From the NCBI RefSeq assembly GCF_036880405.1, contig NZ_JBAJJM010000006.1, forward strand, positions 123,120-187,119: a stretch of DNA of 64,000 nucleotides, given 5' to 3'. Of this stretch, positions 1-8,419 are shown in pieces. Below the pieces are notes generated by a model, which was not told the origin of the DNA, did not search any database, and worked only from the letters and a program-made list of their open reading frames with translations. This stretch comes from Mannheimia indoligenes (GTDB lineage Bacteria; Pseudomonadota; Gammaproteobacteria; Enterobacterales; Pasteurellaceae). The position numbers and the translations under genes are program-made. Every line of letters begins with the position of its first letter. Positions within the stretch are counted from its first letter, which is position 1.

Positions 1-528
1 TACTTCATCAAGTTCTTCTTCTACTTTTTCTAACACCTCTTGCGGATTATCCCAATCGAAGCCCACTTTGGAACAACGTTTTTGCAATTTATCGGCTCGA
101 GTAAGTGCTGGTAGTGCAAACGGAAGATCATCTAAAATAGATTGTTGATTTTTATGCTTAGCATCATTGGCTTTTTGCTGCTCCCAACTTTTTAATGCCT
201 CTTCACTATTTTCTGCTTTCACATCGCCAAAAACATGTGGGTGGCGATAAATCAATTTATCGTGAATATCGTTTACCACATCATCAAAACTAAAAGATCC
301 TTCTTCTTTCGCAAGCTGACTTAAAAAAACCACTTGAAGCAATAAATCACCCAACTCTTCACGCAGAGCAGATCGATCTTTAGTATGAATAGCTTCGGCA
401 ACTTCATAAGTTTCTTCTAGCAAATGGGGGAGCATTGTGTCGAAATTTTGTTTTAAATCCCACGGACAGCCGTGCTCGGGGTGGCGAAGTTGATTTACAA
501 CTTCAAGAAATTGGTCGATAGTTGCCAT
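1..528 (-). CDS. mazG: Nucleoside triphosphate pyrophosphohydrolase MazG (3' end cut by window edge)
   Basis: MazG hydrolyses NTPs and dNTPs to the monophosphate and pyrophosphate, cleansing the nucleotide pool. Seen: 176 N-terminal residues, opening MATIDQFLEVVNQLRHPEHG, then CPWDLKQ, the acidic helix EETYEVAEAI and the metal-binding EELGDLLLQ motif near residue 60, all typical of the family. The stretch PALTRADKLQKR followed by KVGFDW near the window edge matches the linker into the second MazG domain. The usual length is about 265 residues, so roughly the last third lies outside the window. The ATG is followed directly by family sequence. An uptake-signal copy lies just upstream, between this gene and the next. 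Confidence 0.93.
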   Translation of the reverse strand, partial: MATIDQFLEVVNQLRHPEHGCPWDLKQNFDTMLPHLLEETYEVAEAIHTKDRSALREELGDLLLQVVFLSQLAKEEGSFSFDDVVNDIHDKLIYRHPHVFGDVKAENSEEALKSWEQQKANDAKHKNQQSILDDLPFALPALTRADKLQKRCSKVGFDWDNPQEVLEKVEEELDEV

Positions 529-540
529 ATTTTTCCTTTT

Positions 541-574
541 ACAAGCGGTCGATTTTTATGAAAATTTTGCAAAT
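541..574 (+). repeat. DNA uptake signal sequence (extended)
   Basis: Core ACAAGCGGTC followed by an A/T tract and TTTTGCAAA. This is the extended uptake signal of the Actinobacillus pleuropneumoniae-type Pasteurellaceae. It lies in the gap upstream of mazG. Further cores occur throughout the window, also inside genes (for example folC 2907-2916, acnB near 22865, pepP near 47415, the lipoprotein near 62671). Confidence 0.85.
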
Positions 575-636
575 TCTAGCATAATAACGACCTTTTCGCT
601 TATAATAAGGTAATTTTTAGCAAAACTAGGAACGAA

Positions 637-738
637 ATGGCAGCAGAAAAATTAACTAAGAAACGTTTAATTCAAATTGTGATAATGCTTGTTATTCTCC
701 TTGTTGCGTTTTTTTATCGAACATATACGCATAGTTAG
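637..738 (+). CDS. Small single-span membrane protein, 33 residues, unknown function
   Basis: A 33-residue frame begins MAAEKLTKKRLIQ and is followed by a hydrophobic stretch (IVIMLVILLVAFF) and a short polar tail, YRTYTHS. This is one membrane span with a Lys/Arg-rich N-terminus, so an N-in orientation is likely. AGGAA stands a few bases before the ATG, a fair ribosome-binding site. It sits alone between mazG and accD and reads in the accD direction, about 100 bases ahead of it. I do not recognise a characterised family. Small proteins like this are often left out of annotations. Confidence 0.6.
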   Translation: MAAEKLTKKRLIQIVIMLVILLVAFFYRTYTHS

Positions 739-836
739 AGATCTGATATGTCAATAAAACATATCAAAAAACGGTAATTTATGCTTTAATAGCAAGAATT
801 TTATTTATCCCACAACTCAATCCAAAAGGAATAAAA

Positions 837-1730
837 ATGAGCTGGTTAGACAGAATTTTAGGTAGAGATTCATCATCAAGTAATACAAAATCAAAAATCC
901 CAGAGGGAGTTTGGACAAAATGTACAAGCTGTGAGCAAGTTCTCTATAGCGAAGAATTACAACGTAATCAACACGTATGTCCAAAATGCGATCACCATAT
1001 GCGTATTGATGCTCGCACACGCTTATTAAACTTATTAGACAAAGATTCAGCGGTTGAAATTGCAGCTGATTTGGAGCCGCAAGATGTGCTGAAGTTTAAG
1101 GATTTAAAAAAATATAAAGATCGTTTAACTGCGGCACAGAAACAGACCGGCGAAAAAGATTCTTTTATTGTTTTTTCAGGCACATTACACAATATGCCTG
1201 TTGTTACTGCCTCTTTTAACTTTGAGTTTATGGGCGGCTCAATGGGGTCTGTTGTTGGTGCAAAATTTGTAAAAGCAGCGGAAAAAGCCTTAGCAGAAAA
1301 AATTCCATTCATCTGTTTCTCCGCATCAGGTGGAGCTCGTATGCAAGAAGCATTATTTTCATTAATGCAAATGGCAAAAACCAGTGCAATTTTAGCGAAA
1401 ATGAAAGAGCAGGGCGTACCGTTTATTTCTGTATTAACTGACCCAACCTTAGGTGGTGTTTCGGCAAGTCTTGCGATGTTAGGTGATATTAATATTGCCG
1501 AGCCGAAAGCGTTAATCGGGTTTGCAGGTCCTCGTGTTATTGAGCAAACTGTACGTGAAAAATTGCCGGAGGGCTTCCAACGTGCGGAATTCTTATTAGA
1601 ACACGGTGCAATTGATATGATCGTTCCTCGTAAAGAGATGCGTGATGCTCTTGCTCGTATTTGTGCAAAATTAACCAATCAGCCAACGCCATTTAAAACG
1701 GCAGAATTGATTGTTGAAAATGTAGAATAA
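837..1730 (+). CDS. accD: Acetyl-CoA carboxylase carboxyltransferase subunit beta
   Basis: Beta subunit of the carboxyltransferase half of acetyl-CoA carboxylase, which with AccA moves the carboxyl group from biotinyl-AccB to acetyl-CoA to give malonyl-CoA, the committed step of fatty acid synthesis in the cytosol. The 297 residues show the N-terminal zinc ribbon with Cys29, Cys32, Cys48 and Cys51. The crotonase-fold core follows, including the glycine-rich stretches MGGSMGSVVG and SASGGARMQE. Length matches the family. A purine-rich AAAAGGA precedes the ATG. folC follows after seven bases, an accD-folC operon as in many gamma-proteobacteria. Confidence 0.98.
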   Translation: MSWLDRILGRDSSSSNTKSKIPEGVWTKCTSCEQVLYSEELQRNQHVCPKCDHHMRIDARTRLLNLLDKDSAVEIAADLEPQDVLKFKDLKKYKDRLTAAQKQTGEKDSFIVFSGTLHNMPVVTASFNFEFMGGSMGSVVGAKFVKAAEKALAEKIPFICFSASGGARMQEALFSLMQMAKTSAILAKMKEQGVPFISVLTDPTLGGVSASLAMLGDINIAEPKALIGFAGPRVIEQTVREKLPEGFQRAEFLLEHGAIDMIVPRKEMRDALARICAKLTNQPTPFKTAELIVENVE

Positions 1731-1737
1731 TGAACGA

Positions 1738-3039
1738 ATGAATACATTAATTACCCCTAAAGCCACGGATTCTTTGGAGACGTGGCTTTCCTATTTAGAA
1801 CAAGCCCACAGTAAACCGATTGATATGGGCTTGGAGCGTATTACAGCCGTTGCAAAAGCGTTGGATTTACTTAATCCTGCACCTTATGTAATAACCGTTG
1901 CAGGAACAAATGGCAAGGGTTCAACTTGTCGATTATTGGAAGTTGCTTTATTAAAAGCAGGTTTTCGTGTCGGTGTTTATTCTTCGCCACATTTAATTCA
2001 TTATAATGAACGGGTAAGAGTTAATGGCAATCTTCTGCCAGATAGCGATCACGTTCAATCATTTGCAAAAATTAATGAAAAAAAGACCGCTTCACTCACT
2101 TATTTTGAGTTTAGCACACTTTCTGCCTTTGAATTATTTAAGCAAAATCAATTAGATATTGTGATTTTAGAAGTCGGTTTAGGTGGACGTTTAGATGCTA
2201 CTAATATTGTTAATTCAAACCTTGCGATTATTACCTCTATCGACATTGACCACGTTGCCTTTTTAGGTGATAACAGAGAAGATATCGGGCGTGAAAAAGC
2301 AGGCATTTTCCGTGAAAAGATTCCTGTGATTATCGGTGAGCCGGATTGTCCTAATTCCATTAGAGAAATTGCAGAATCGTTAAGCTGTAACGCTTTTTAT
2401 CGAAATCAAGATTGGCAGTTTGAAATTAAAAACAATCTATTTCATTGGACTTCTAAAGAAAGATCCTTTAAAGATTTACCTGTGCCATTAATTCCTATCC
2501 CAAATGCAGGTACAGCACTTGCGGCATTAATGCAATTACCCGTTGAAATTGATGAGCAAATTATCCGAGAAGCCTTTCTTGAAGCTCAAATGATAGGGCG
2601 TTTCCAAACGCTAACGGATAAGGATTTTGAGAAATTCTCAGGACGAAAACCGGTTGCAAAAGTGATTATTGATGTGGGGCATAATCCACACGCTGCTCGT
2701 TATTTGGCAGATAAACTTGCAGAGTTAAAGCAAACAAATCAAAAAATCTATACGGTATTTAGTGCATTGGAAGATAAAGACTTATCAGGTATTGTTGAGC
2801 CGTTAGAACATTTGATTGATGAATGGCATTGTGCTGGTTTAGATTGCTGGCGAGGGCAAAGCGGTGAAGCTGTGTTGAGTAAACTGGTAAAAGTTTTACC
2901 AAATTCGACCGCTTGTAGTTATGAAAATGTGGCAACAGCAAGCCTTGTATTATTTGAGAAAGCAACCAAGCAAGATATAGTCCTGGTGTTTGGCTCATTC
3001 CATACCGTAGCCGATTTTATGCTTTGGTTAGAACAATAA
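1738..3039 (+). CDS. folC: Bifunctional dihydrofolate synthase / folylpolyglutamate synthase
   Basis: Adds glutamate to dihydropteroate and then further glutamates to reduced folates, using ATP. The 433 residues carry the Mur-ligase-type P-loop GTNGKGST at residues 56-63, the SSPHL and ERVRVNG segments that follow it, and DVGHNPHAA in the C-terminal domain. The gene begins seven bases after the accD stop with no clear Shine-Dalgarno sequence, so translational coupling to accD is likely. An uptake signal core lies inside the gene near 2910. A hairpin terminator follows the stop. Confidence 0.97.
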   Translation: MNTLITPKATDSLETWLSYLEQAHSKPIDMGLERITAVAKALDLLNPAPYVITVAGTNGKGSTCRLLEVALLKAGFRVGVYSSPHLIHYNERVRVNGNLLPDSDHVQSFAKINEKKTASLTYFEFSTLSAFELFKQNQLDIVILEVGLGGRLDATNIVNSNLAIITSIDIDHVAFLGDNREDIGREKAGIFREKIPVIIGEPDCPNSIREIAESLSCNAFYRNQDWQFEIKNNLFHWTSKERSFKDLPVPLIPIPNAGTALAALMQLPVEIDEQIIREAFLEAQMIGRFQTLTDKDFEKFSGRKPVAKVIIDVGHNPHAARYLADKLAELKQTNQKIYTVFSALEDKDLSGIVEPLEHLIDEWHCAGLDCWRGQSGEAVLSKLVKVLPNSTACSYENVATASLVLFEKATKQDIVLVFGSFHTVADFMLWLEQ

Positions 3040-3058
3040 TCAAATTGAAGCGAAAATA

Positions 3059-3090
3059 AAGGCGAACTTATGTTCGCCTTTTGTTTTTTA
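3059..3090 (+). terminator. Rho-independent terminator of accD-folC
   Basis: Stem AAGGCGAAC / GTTCGCCTT with a TTAT loop, followed by TTGTTTTTTA. It lies between the ends of folC and the convergent aminotransferase gene. Confidence 0.85.
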
Positions 3091-3095
3091 GTAGA

Positions 3096-4292
3096 TTAAA
3101 GCACTTTTACAATTGCTTCTGCTAACGCATCAATATTTTTGCTGGTAATACCGGCAACATTGATACGACCTGAACGCACTGCATAAATAGCAAAGTCATC
3201 TTTTAATTTATCTACTTGTTCAGGCGTTAAGCCACTGAATGAGAACATACCGTTCTGTTCGGTAATGAATGAGAAATCTTTATTTGCTCCTTTCTCTTTC
3301 AATTTTGCCACTAATTGCGTACGCATATCTTTAATGCGGTTACGCATTTCATCTAACTCTTCAATCCATAATGCTTTCAGTTCAGGATCAGCTAATGCCA
3401 CTGCAACCGCACTTGCACCGTGAGCTGACGGGTTAGAGTAAAGCACACGAATGATCGATTTGATTTGCGTAAATGCACGGTTAGCATCATCTGCGTTATC
3501 CGCAATTAAGGTAAATGCACCTACACGCTCATTGTATAAACCGAAGTTTTTAGAGAATGAGCTTGCCACTAATAATTCACGGTTGTTTTTCGCAAAGGCA
3601 CGTAAACCGTAAGCGTCTTCTTCTAAACCGTTTGCAAAACCTTGATAAGCAAAATCGAATAACGGTAACCAGCCTTTTCCTGCGGATAATGCTGCAAGTT
3701 GTTCCCACTGTGCCGGCGTTGGGTCAATCCCTGTCGGGTTGTGGCAGCAGCCGTGTAATAACACCACATCGCCTGCTTCTGCTTGGCTTAAGTCTGCAAT
3801 TAAGTTATCCCAGTCTAATCCGTTGGTGTCTTTATTGTAGTAGCGATAACCTTTTACATTCACACCAACCGCATCAAAAATACCGTTGTGGTTTGGCCAC
3901 GTTGGGGTAGAAATCCACACATTTTTCGCATTAGTATGACGTTTAATAAATTCTGCGGCAATACGCAATGCCCCTGTGCCACCTAAGCTTTGAGCCGTTT
4001 TTGCACGACCGGAGGTAATCACTTCAGCTCCTTCACCGAATAATAAAGCTTGTGTTGCCGCATTAAAGGCTTGAACGCCATCAATAGTGAGGTAGTTTTT
4101 GCTTGTTTCGGTATCTAATAAGCGTTTTTCCGCCTCTTTCACCGCTTTAACGATTGGGGTTTTGCCCTCATCGGTCATATAAACACCGATTCCAAGATTG
4201 ATTTTGCCTTCACGGGTGTCGGCTTTGAATGCTTCGCCCAAACCTAAAATTGGGTCTGCCGGTGCTGCTTGAATATGACTGAACATTGACAT
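3096..4292 (-). CDS. aspC: Aspartate / aromatic amino acid aminotransferase (class I, PLP)
   Basis: Pyridoxal-phosphate transaminase exchanging amino groups between aspartate or aromatic amino acids and 2-oxoglutarate. Seen: the family start FSHIQAAPADPILGLGEAF, HNPTGIDP, the phosphate-binding DFAYQGFA, and the Schiff-base lysine in SFSKNFGLYNERVGA (Lys248 of 398). The frame can be extended six codons to a TTG, but ATG at 4292 follows AAGAGG at good spacing and gives the family length. Whether aspartate or tyrosine is preferred cannot be decided here. The gene is single, convergent with folC. Confidence 0.94.
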   Translation of the reverse strand: MSMFSHIQAAPADPILGLGEAFKADTREGKINLGIGVYMTDEGKTPIVKAVKEAEKRLLDTETSKNYLTIDGVQAFNAATQALLFGEGAEVITSGRAKTAQSLGGTGALRIAAEFIKRHTNAKNVWISTPTWPNHNGIFDAVGVNVKGYRYYNKDTNGLDWDNLIADLSQAEAGDVVLLHGCCHNPTGIDPTPAQWEQLAALSAGKGWLPLFDFAYQGFANGLEEDAYGLRAFAKNNRELLVASSFSKNFGLYNERVGAFTLIADNADDANRAFTQIKSIIRVLYSNPSAHGASAVAVALADPELKALWIEELDEMRNRIKDMRTQLVAKLKEKGANKDFSFITEQNGMFSFSGLTPEQVDKLKDDFAIYAVRSGRINVAGITSKNIDALAEAIVKVL

Positions 4293-4398
4293 TGGAAATC
4301 CTCTTAACAATTAAAAAACAACAGTGAATTTATACGGCTAAATGGAAAATTTAGCAAGAGGGAAAGCATAAAAAAATTAAGTTAAGCCATAAATTATT

Positions 4399-6267
4399 TT
4401 AATGATTTACACTTTTTAAGTATGTTTTCACAATTTTCCGATACTTTTCAATTTCTACTTTTGAATATTTTTGCTGATGTTCGTTAAAAACAGCAAGTGA
4501 GTTCAGCGTTTGCGGAGCAGATAAATATAAACGTTTTAAACTAATATAAACAGCAGGCAAGGCTCGCTTTCCATTTGCAAATGCGGTTAAATTTTGCCAA
4601 TCACGCTCATCTAAAGAGATCTCTACAAGCGGTTGAAATTGCTCGAAATTTTGCAATTCCTCACAAATTTCCGTGAAAAACGGTTGAAGAGCGAAATCTC
4701 TGGCAAAAGCTTGGGTAGCTTGTTGGCTAAATTGTTTGCCTTGCTGCGAAATCGGGTAAATCATCATCGCACTGCGGTAGCCACTACTTGCTTCTTTATT
4801 CGGTGTAATTTGCACCAGCCGGAAACCACAAGATTGCCAAAAAGCGTAGAGTGGAGCAGTCAGCCCAAAGCTGACAGAGATAAAATCAAGCGGTGGTTTT
4901 TTATCTGCATTTTGCAAAATAAAGTCAGAAATTAACCGCTTGCCAATGCCTTGATTTTGCCATTCAGGCTTAACCGCAATACGGGAAATCCGTACCGAAC
5001 GTAATTGACACGCCTGTGGCAGATTGCCTTGAAAGCAGAGATATTGAGCCACCAAATTGCCTTGTGGACGACGTTCGCCTAACCAAATGGTTTGCGTGAG
5101 ATTTTCATCTAAATTGCCTTCATTTACCGCCCAAATACCACCGATAAGCTGATTATCTTGATATTTTGGATACAAAATTTGCTGCTCGCCATCAAACAAT
5201 CGGCGTAGATCAGTTGGGGTTGTTTTGTAGTGGGCGGTGGCGAGCAGGTTGTAAAAGGCAATTTGGTTAGCAATATTTGTTGATTGTAAAGGCGAATTGC
5301 AATTCGCCCCTACGATATCGTCATTTAACAATAGCAATTCAGCCACAAATTGCTCAAGGGAGTCATTCTCGCCCCACCGTAACGGCTGAGATAATGTCCA
5401 ATGCTTGAACGGCTTATTTAACATCTTCGGTAATTTCAGCTCAAACCCTCGCCCTGTGCCTTCATAGTTTTGCGTAGTCGTGATTAAAATGACTTTGTCA
5501 AAATAATCACAAAGAGTCTTTAGGAGCGGCAAAGGTAAGCTGGCGGCTTCATCAATAAATAGCCATTGATTAGGGGAAATGCTTTTGTTTTTGATTCGCT
5601 CAATTAAATTATCAGGAGCGAAAAATGGGATTTGTTGCACAGCAGAACGCCAAAAACTCGGAAGAGCAGATAAAGAGCGAGCGGTAATCAATACATTGTG
5701 CTGCTTTGCTAGTTCTGTAGCAAGCAAACCTGCTAAAGTGGATTTCCCACGTCCACGAGGGGCAGTAATTAAATGGATATTAGCATTATCAAGCGGCAGA
5801 TTTTGCAAAATATTTTGCTGTTCTTCCGTTAATTTGTCAATTTTTGAGGAAATTTGACCGCTTGTAGTAGGTAACTCAGGCAAGTCAGCCTTAACTTCAA
5901 AACCAAATTTTTCCACTAATTGTTTAAAATGCTGATAGAAATTCGGGCAGGCAATAGCGTGATTTTCGTTCCAACGTAACGCATCGAAATCTAATTCGTG
6001 TTCTAAATTATTCCACTGGGGACAAAGCAAAAATAAAGTACCGTTTTCTTGAATTGTGCCGGCGAGAATGGCAAATGCCGCAAGATGAAAATTGATGCCG
6101 TTTTCCGTCCGCATCTCATAAATGGCAAAAGGGTATTCGTTTCCTAATATGGATTTTGCGTTAGAAAAGGGAATAGCTTTAAAAGAGTGATTTTCAGGAA
6201 TGTAAAAATAGCCTTGTTGAGCAAGGCTAAAAGTGTGTGGATTTGTAAGAATAACTAGCGAACGCAT
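4399..6267 (-). CDS. tmcA: tRNA(Met) cytidine acetyltransferase
   Basis: Makes N4-acetylcytidine at the wobble base of elongator tRNA-Met from acetyl-CoA and ATP, preventing misreading of Ile codons. The 622 residues show an N-terminal domain, a RecA-like ATPase with Walker A APRGRGKST (about 169-177) and LFIDEAASLPL (about 236-246). A GNAT acetyltransferase domain follows with the acetyl-CoA loop QNQGIGKRL (about 436-444), then a C-terminal tRNA-binding tail. It is about 50 residues shorter than the E. coli protein, with the domains intact. ybeY ends eight bases upstream, so the two are probably co-transcribed. Confidence 0.95.
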   Translation of the reverse strand: MRSLVILTNPHTFSLAQQGYFYIPENHSFKAIPFSNAKSILGNEYPFAIYEMRTENGINFHLAAFAILAGTIQENGTLFLLCPQWNNLEHELDFDALRWNENHAIACPNFYQHFKQLVEKFGFEVKADLPELPTTSGQISSKIDKLTEEQQNILQNLPLDNANIHLITAPRGRGKSTLAGLLATELAKQHNVLITARSLSALPSFWRSAVQQIPFFAPDNLIERIKNKSISPNQWLFIDEAASLPLPLLKTLCDYFDKVILITTTQNYEGTGRGFELKLPKMLNKPFKHWTLSQPLRWGENDSLEQFVAELLLLNDDIVGANCNSPLQSTNIANQIAFYNLLATAHYKTTPTDLRRLFDGEQQILYPKYQDNQLIGGIWAVNEGNLDENLTQTIWLGERRPQGNLVAQYLCFQGNLPQACQLRSVRISRIAVKPEWQNQGIGKRLISDFILQNADKKPPLDFISVSFGLTAPLYAFWQSCGFRLVQITPNKEASSGYRSAMMIYPISQQGKQFSQQATQAFARDFALQPFFTEICEELQNFEQFQPLVEISLDERDWQNLTAFANGKRALPAVYISLKRLYLSAPQTLNSLAVFNEHQQKYSKVEIEKYRKIVKTYLKSVNH

Positions 6268-6275
6268 TGTTTTAT

Positions 6276-6758
6276 TTAAATTTTCTCTGAAATATACGGA
6301 TCTTCATAGCCTAATGCTTGCATAATTTCCGTTTCAAGGCTTTCCATTTCAACCGCTTCACCTTCTTCAATATGATCGTAGCCAAGTAAATGAAGTGTGC
6401 CGTGAATAGCGAGATGAGCCCAATGAGCTTCTAAAGGTTTTTGTTGTTCTTCAGCTTCTTTTTCCATCACTTGACGGCAGATAATTAAATCGCCTAGTAA
6501 TGGCATTTCAATGCCTTCTGGTACTTCAAATGGGAAAGAAAGCACGTTGGTCGGTTTATCTTTTCCTCGATAGGTTAAATTCAGCTCGTGGCTTTCGGCT
6601 TCATCTACAATACGAATGGTGATTTCACTTTCGGGGAAATCGTCTGTTTTGGCTTCAACCGCTAGGGCTTTATGTACCCAAGTATAAAATTGTTGTTCGC
6701 TTGGTAAGTTTTCGATGTTTTCGCAGGCGATCTGCAAATCAATATATAAATTTTCCAT
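6276..6758 (-). CDS. ybeY: Endoribonuclease YbeY (16S rRNA maturation, ribosome quality control)
   Basis: Single-strand endoribonuclease needed for 16S rRNA 3' end maturation and disposal of defective ribosomes. The 160 residues hold the zinc site H-x3-H-x5-H in HGTLHLLGYDH (His119, His123, His129) and the preceding GDLIICRQV strand. It is only 16 bases from moaE upstream and eight from tmcA downstream, on one strand, so it probably shares their transcript. Link to the Mo-cofactor genes looks positional, not functional. Confidence 0.96.
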   Translation of the reverse strand: MENLYIDLQIACENIENLPSEQQFYTWVHKALAVEAKTDDFPESEITIRIVDEAESHELNLTYRGKDKPTNVLSFPFEVPEGIEMPLLGDLIICRQVMEKEAEEQQKPLEAHWAHLAIHGTLHLLGYDHIEEGEAVEMESLETEIMQALGYEDPYISEKI

Positions 6759-6774
6759 TTTTATCCTTTGCTAA

Positions 6775-7230
6775 TTATTGCCATTTTTCGACCGCTTGTT
6801 GATCGCTCTCACGCCCTTCAATCCAACGTTCTCCCTCTTGAGTTTGCTCACGTTTCCAAAATGGAGCTCGGGTTTTGAGATAGTCCATAATAAATTCATT
6901 GGCGTGGTAGGCATCGCCTCGATGAGCCGAACTTACCCCCACCAACACAATTTCATCGCCGGTGTGGAGTTGTCCGATGCGGTGAATAACCGCAACACGC
7001 TGAATATCCCAACGGGTGCGAGCTTCATCTACAATTTCTTGTAGGGCTTTTTTCGTCATTGCAGGGTAGTGTTCAAGATATAAGCCTGAAACATTATCTC
7101 CCAAATTCATTTCACGCACTTTGCCGATAAAAAGTGTGGTTGCTCCAACAGAATGATGTTCGCTTAACCAACGGTAAATATGGTTTTGGTCAAATTCTCT
7201 TTCTTGTACTTCAATTAAGGTGGAGTTCAT
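6775..7230 (-). CDS. moaE: Molybdopterin synthase catalytic subunit
   Basis: Large subunit of molybdopterin synthase, which with thiocarboxylated MoaD puts two sulphurs into precursor Z (cPMP). The 151 residues include VGATTLFIGKVRE, the HRGDAYHANEF segment and the active-site lysine region RAPFWKRE. The stop of moaD is directly followed by this start (no intergenic base), typical of moaDE coupling. An uptake-signal core overlaps the 3' end. Part of the moaCDE run on the minus strand. Confidence 0.97.
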   Translation of the reverse strand: MNSTLIEVQEREFDQNHIYRWLSEHHSVGATTLFIGKVREMNLGDNVSGLYLEHYPAMTKKALQEIVDEARTRWDIQRVAVIHRIGQLHTGDEIVLVGVSSAHRGDAYHANEFIMDYLKTRAPFWKREQTQEGERWIEGRESDQQAVEKWQ

Positions 7231-7476
7231 TTAGCCCCCTGTTACCGGTGGGAAAAAGGCGACTTCATCACCATCTTTAATCGGGCTGTCTAGTGGGGAT
7301 ATAGTTTGATTGATTGCCACTAATAATTTGCCTTTTTCCAATGCCAGTTGCCATTTTTTGCCTTGTTGGCTTAAATGTTCACGCAATTCTTCTGCCGTAG
7401 TGAAATTGGCTTGCACTTCTAACATATCGGTTGCCACAAGTTCACGCACTTGAGCGAAAAATAATACTTTAATCAA
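7231..7476 (-). CDS. moaD: Molybdopterin synthase sulfur carrier subunit (TTG start)
   Basis: Ubiquitin-fold sulphur carrier. Its C-terminal Gly-Gly (ending FFPPVTGG) is adenylated and thiocarboxylated before giving sulphur to cPMP. The longest open frame starts further upstream inside moaC and would add 18 foreign residues. The TTG at 7476 follows GGAG at suitable spacing, yields IKVLFFAQVREL as the N-terminus and gives 81 residues, the usual length. It overlaps the moaC 3' end by eight bases, which suggests coupled translation. The start is an inference; the gene identity is firm. Confidence 0.93.
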   Translation of the reverse strand: MIKVLFFAQVRELVATDMLEVQANFTTAEELREHLSQQGKKWQLALEKGKLLVAINQTISPLDSPIKDGDEVAFFPPVTGG

Positions 7477-7945
7477 CGTTGAAATCTCCTGATTTACCGC
7501 CGCTTTTATGTAATAGGCGAACATTTTCAATTACCATATCTTTTTGCACGGCTTTGCACATATCATAGATAGTCAGAGCGGCTACGCTTGCTGCGGTTAA
7601 GGCTTCCATTTCTACACCAGTTTTTCCAGTGAGTTTGCAAAGTGATTCAATGCGAACTTGGTTGGTTTCAGGTAACGCTTCAAGCTGCACTTCCACTTTA
7701 GAAAGCAGTAGTGGGTGGCAAAGCGGAATGAGTTCCCACGTTCTTTTTGCTGCTTGAATACCGGCAATGCGAGCGGTGGCAAAAACATCGCCTTTATGGT
7801 GGTTACCGCTGATGATCATCTGCAAGGTTTCCGGGTTCATTCGTACATAAGCTTCGGCACGAGCCACTCGGACGGTTTCTTGTTTCATTGAAACATCAAC
7901 CATATTGGCTTCGCCGTTTTGGTTGATGTGGGTGAAGTTGGTCAT
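7469..7945 (-). CDS. moaC: Cyclic pyranopterin monophosphate synthase
   Basis: Acts after MoaA in the first stage of molybdopterin synthesis, converting 3',8-cyclo-GTP to cPMP. The 158 residues include the conserved IPLCHPLLLSKVEV, the TGVEMEALTA stretch and DMCKAVQKDM, and end SGGKSGDF, all typical of MoaC. It begins the moaCDE cluster. moaA lies upstream in the same direction but is separated by about 470 bases occupied by a large inverted repeat, so moaC may need its own promoter or depend on read-through. Confidence 0.97.
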   Translation of the reverse strand: MTNFTHINQNGEANMVDVSMKQETVRVARAEAYVRMNPETLQMIISGNHHKGDVFATARIAGIQAAKRTWELIPLCHPLLLSKVEVQLEALPETNQVRIESLCKLTGKTGVEMEALTAASVAALTIYDMCKAVQKDMVIENVRLLHKSGGKSGDFNVD

Positions 7946-7988
7946 TTATTTTGTCTCTTTAAATTTAGGTAAAAAATTAATATCGTAG

Positions 7989-8404
7989 GTTTTTCTGTTA
8001 CTTTCTTTGCTTGTGCAAAGAAAGTAACCAAAGAAAGCACACCCTACTTCACCGCTGTCTTCGCTTTATTTGAATTTGCTTGACGGAAAAATTGAAGACT
8101 CGCCAACTTCGTTGGCTCAAACACTCAATTTTTCCTACAAATTCAAAGTCGCTCAGGCGGTTCAGAAGGGAACCCGTTGGAGCGTTACAAGCGGTTAAAT
8201 TGAACTAAAAATTTGCAAAAAATCGTGATAAATGCACCGCTTGCCCGTCTGAGCGACTTGCGATTTCTAGGAAAATTTGTACTGTTTGAGCCGCTTGCGG
8301 CGAGTTTACAAATTTTCCGTGAAAGAAATCGCAACCAAACGAAGTTCGGGTCGCCTTTCTTTTGGTTACTTTTCTTTGGCGAAGCAAAGAAAAGTAACAG
8401 AAAC
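7989..8404. repeat. Large nested inverted repeat (MITE-like) between moaA and moaC
   Basis: The left arm (about 7989-8156) and right arm (about 8249-8404) are imperfect reverse complements along their whole length. Each arm is itself palindromic. The outer ends are 14-bp perfect hairpins (7997-8010/8015-8028 and 8365-8378/8385-8398) built on GTTACTTT(T)CTTTG. The inner parts pair through GGAAAAATTGA/TCAATTTTTCC and GCCAAC/GTTGGC on the left, with the matching GCGGCGAG type on the right. The spacer holds an uptake-signal copy at 8187-8219. No convincing protein is encoded. It fills the only large gap in the moa cluster. Similar hairpins are common between genes in proteobacteria; no transposase is present. 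Confidence 0.75.
8187..8219 (+). repeat. DNA uptake signal sequence inside the inverted-repeat element
   Basis: ACAAGCGGTT followed at normal spacing by TTTGCAAA, in the unpaired centre of the 7989-8404 inverted repeat. Confidence 0.75.
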
Positions 8405-8419
8405 AACGCTTGGTGGTTG

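Noticed and set aside
992..1678. 228-residue frame antisense to accD
   Set aside because: Shadow frame of a strongly conserved gene; composition typical of reverse-strand artefacts, no ribosome-binding site, no family.
3096..4310. Longer amino terminus of the aminotransferase from a TTG
   Set aside because: ATG at 4292 has a proper ribosome-binding site and the family start. The same reasoning was used for torZ, mod, res, icd, ygdD, cpdB, ackA, pta, ilvI, argA, ypfJ, rnd and bioD.
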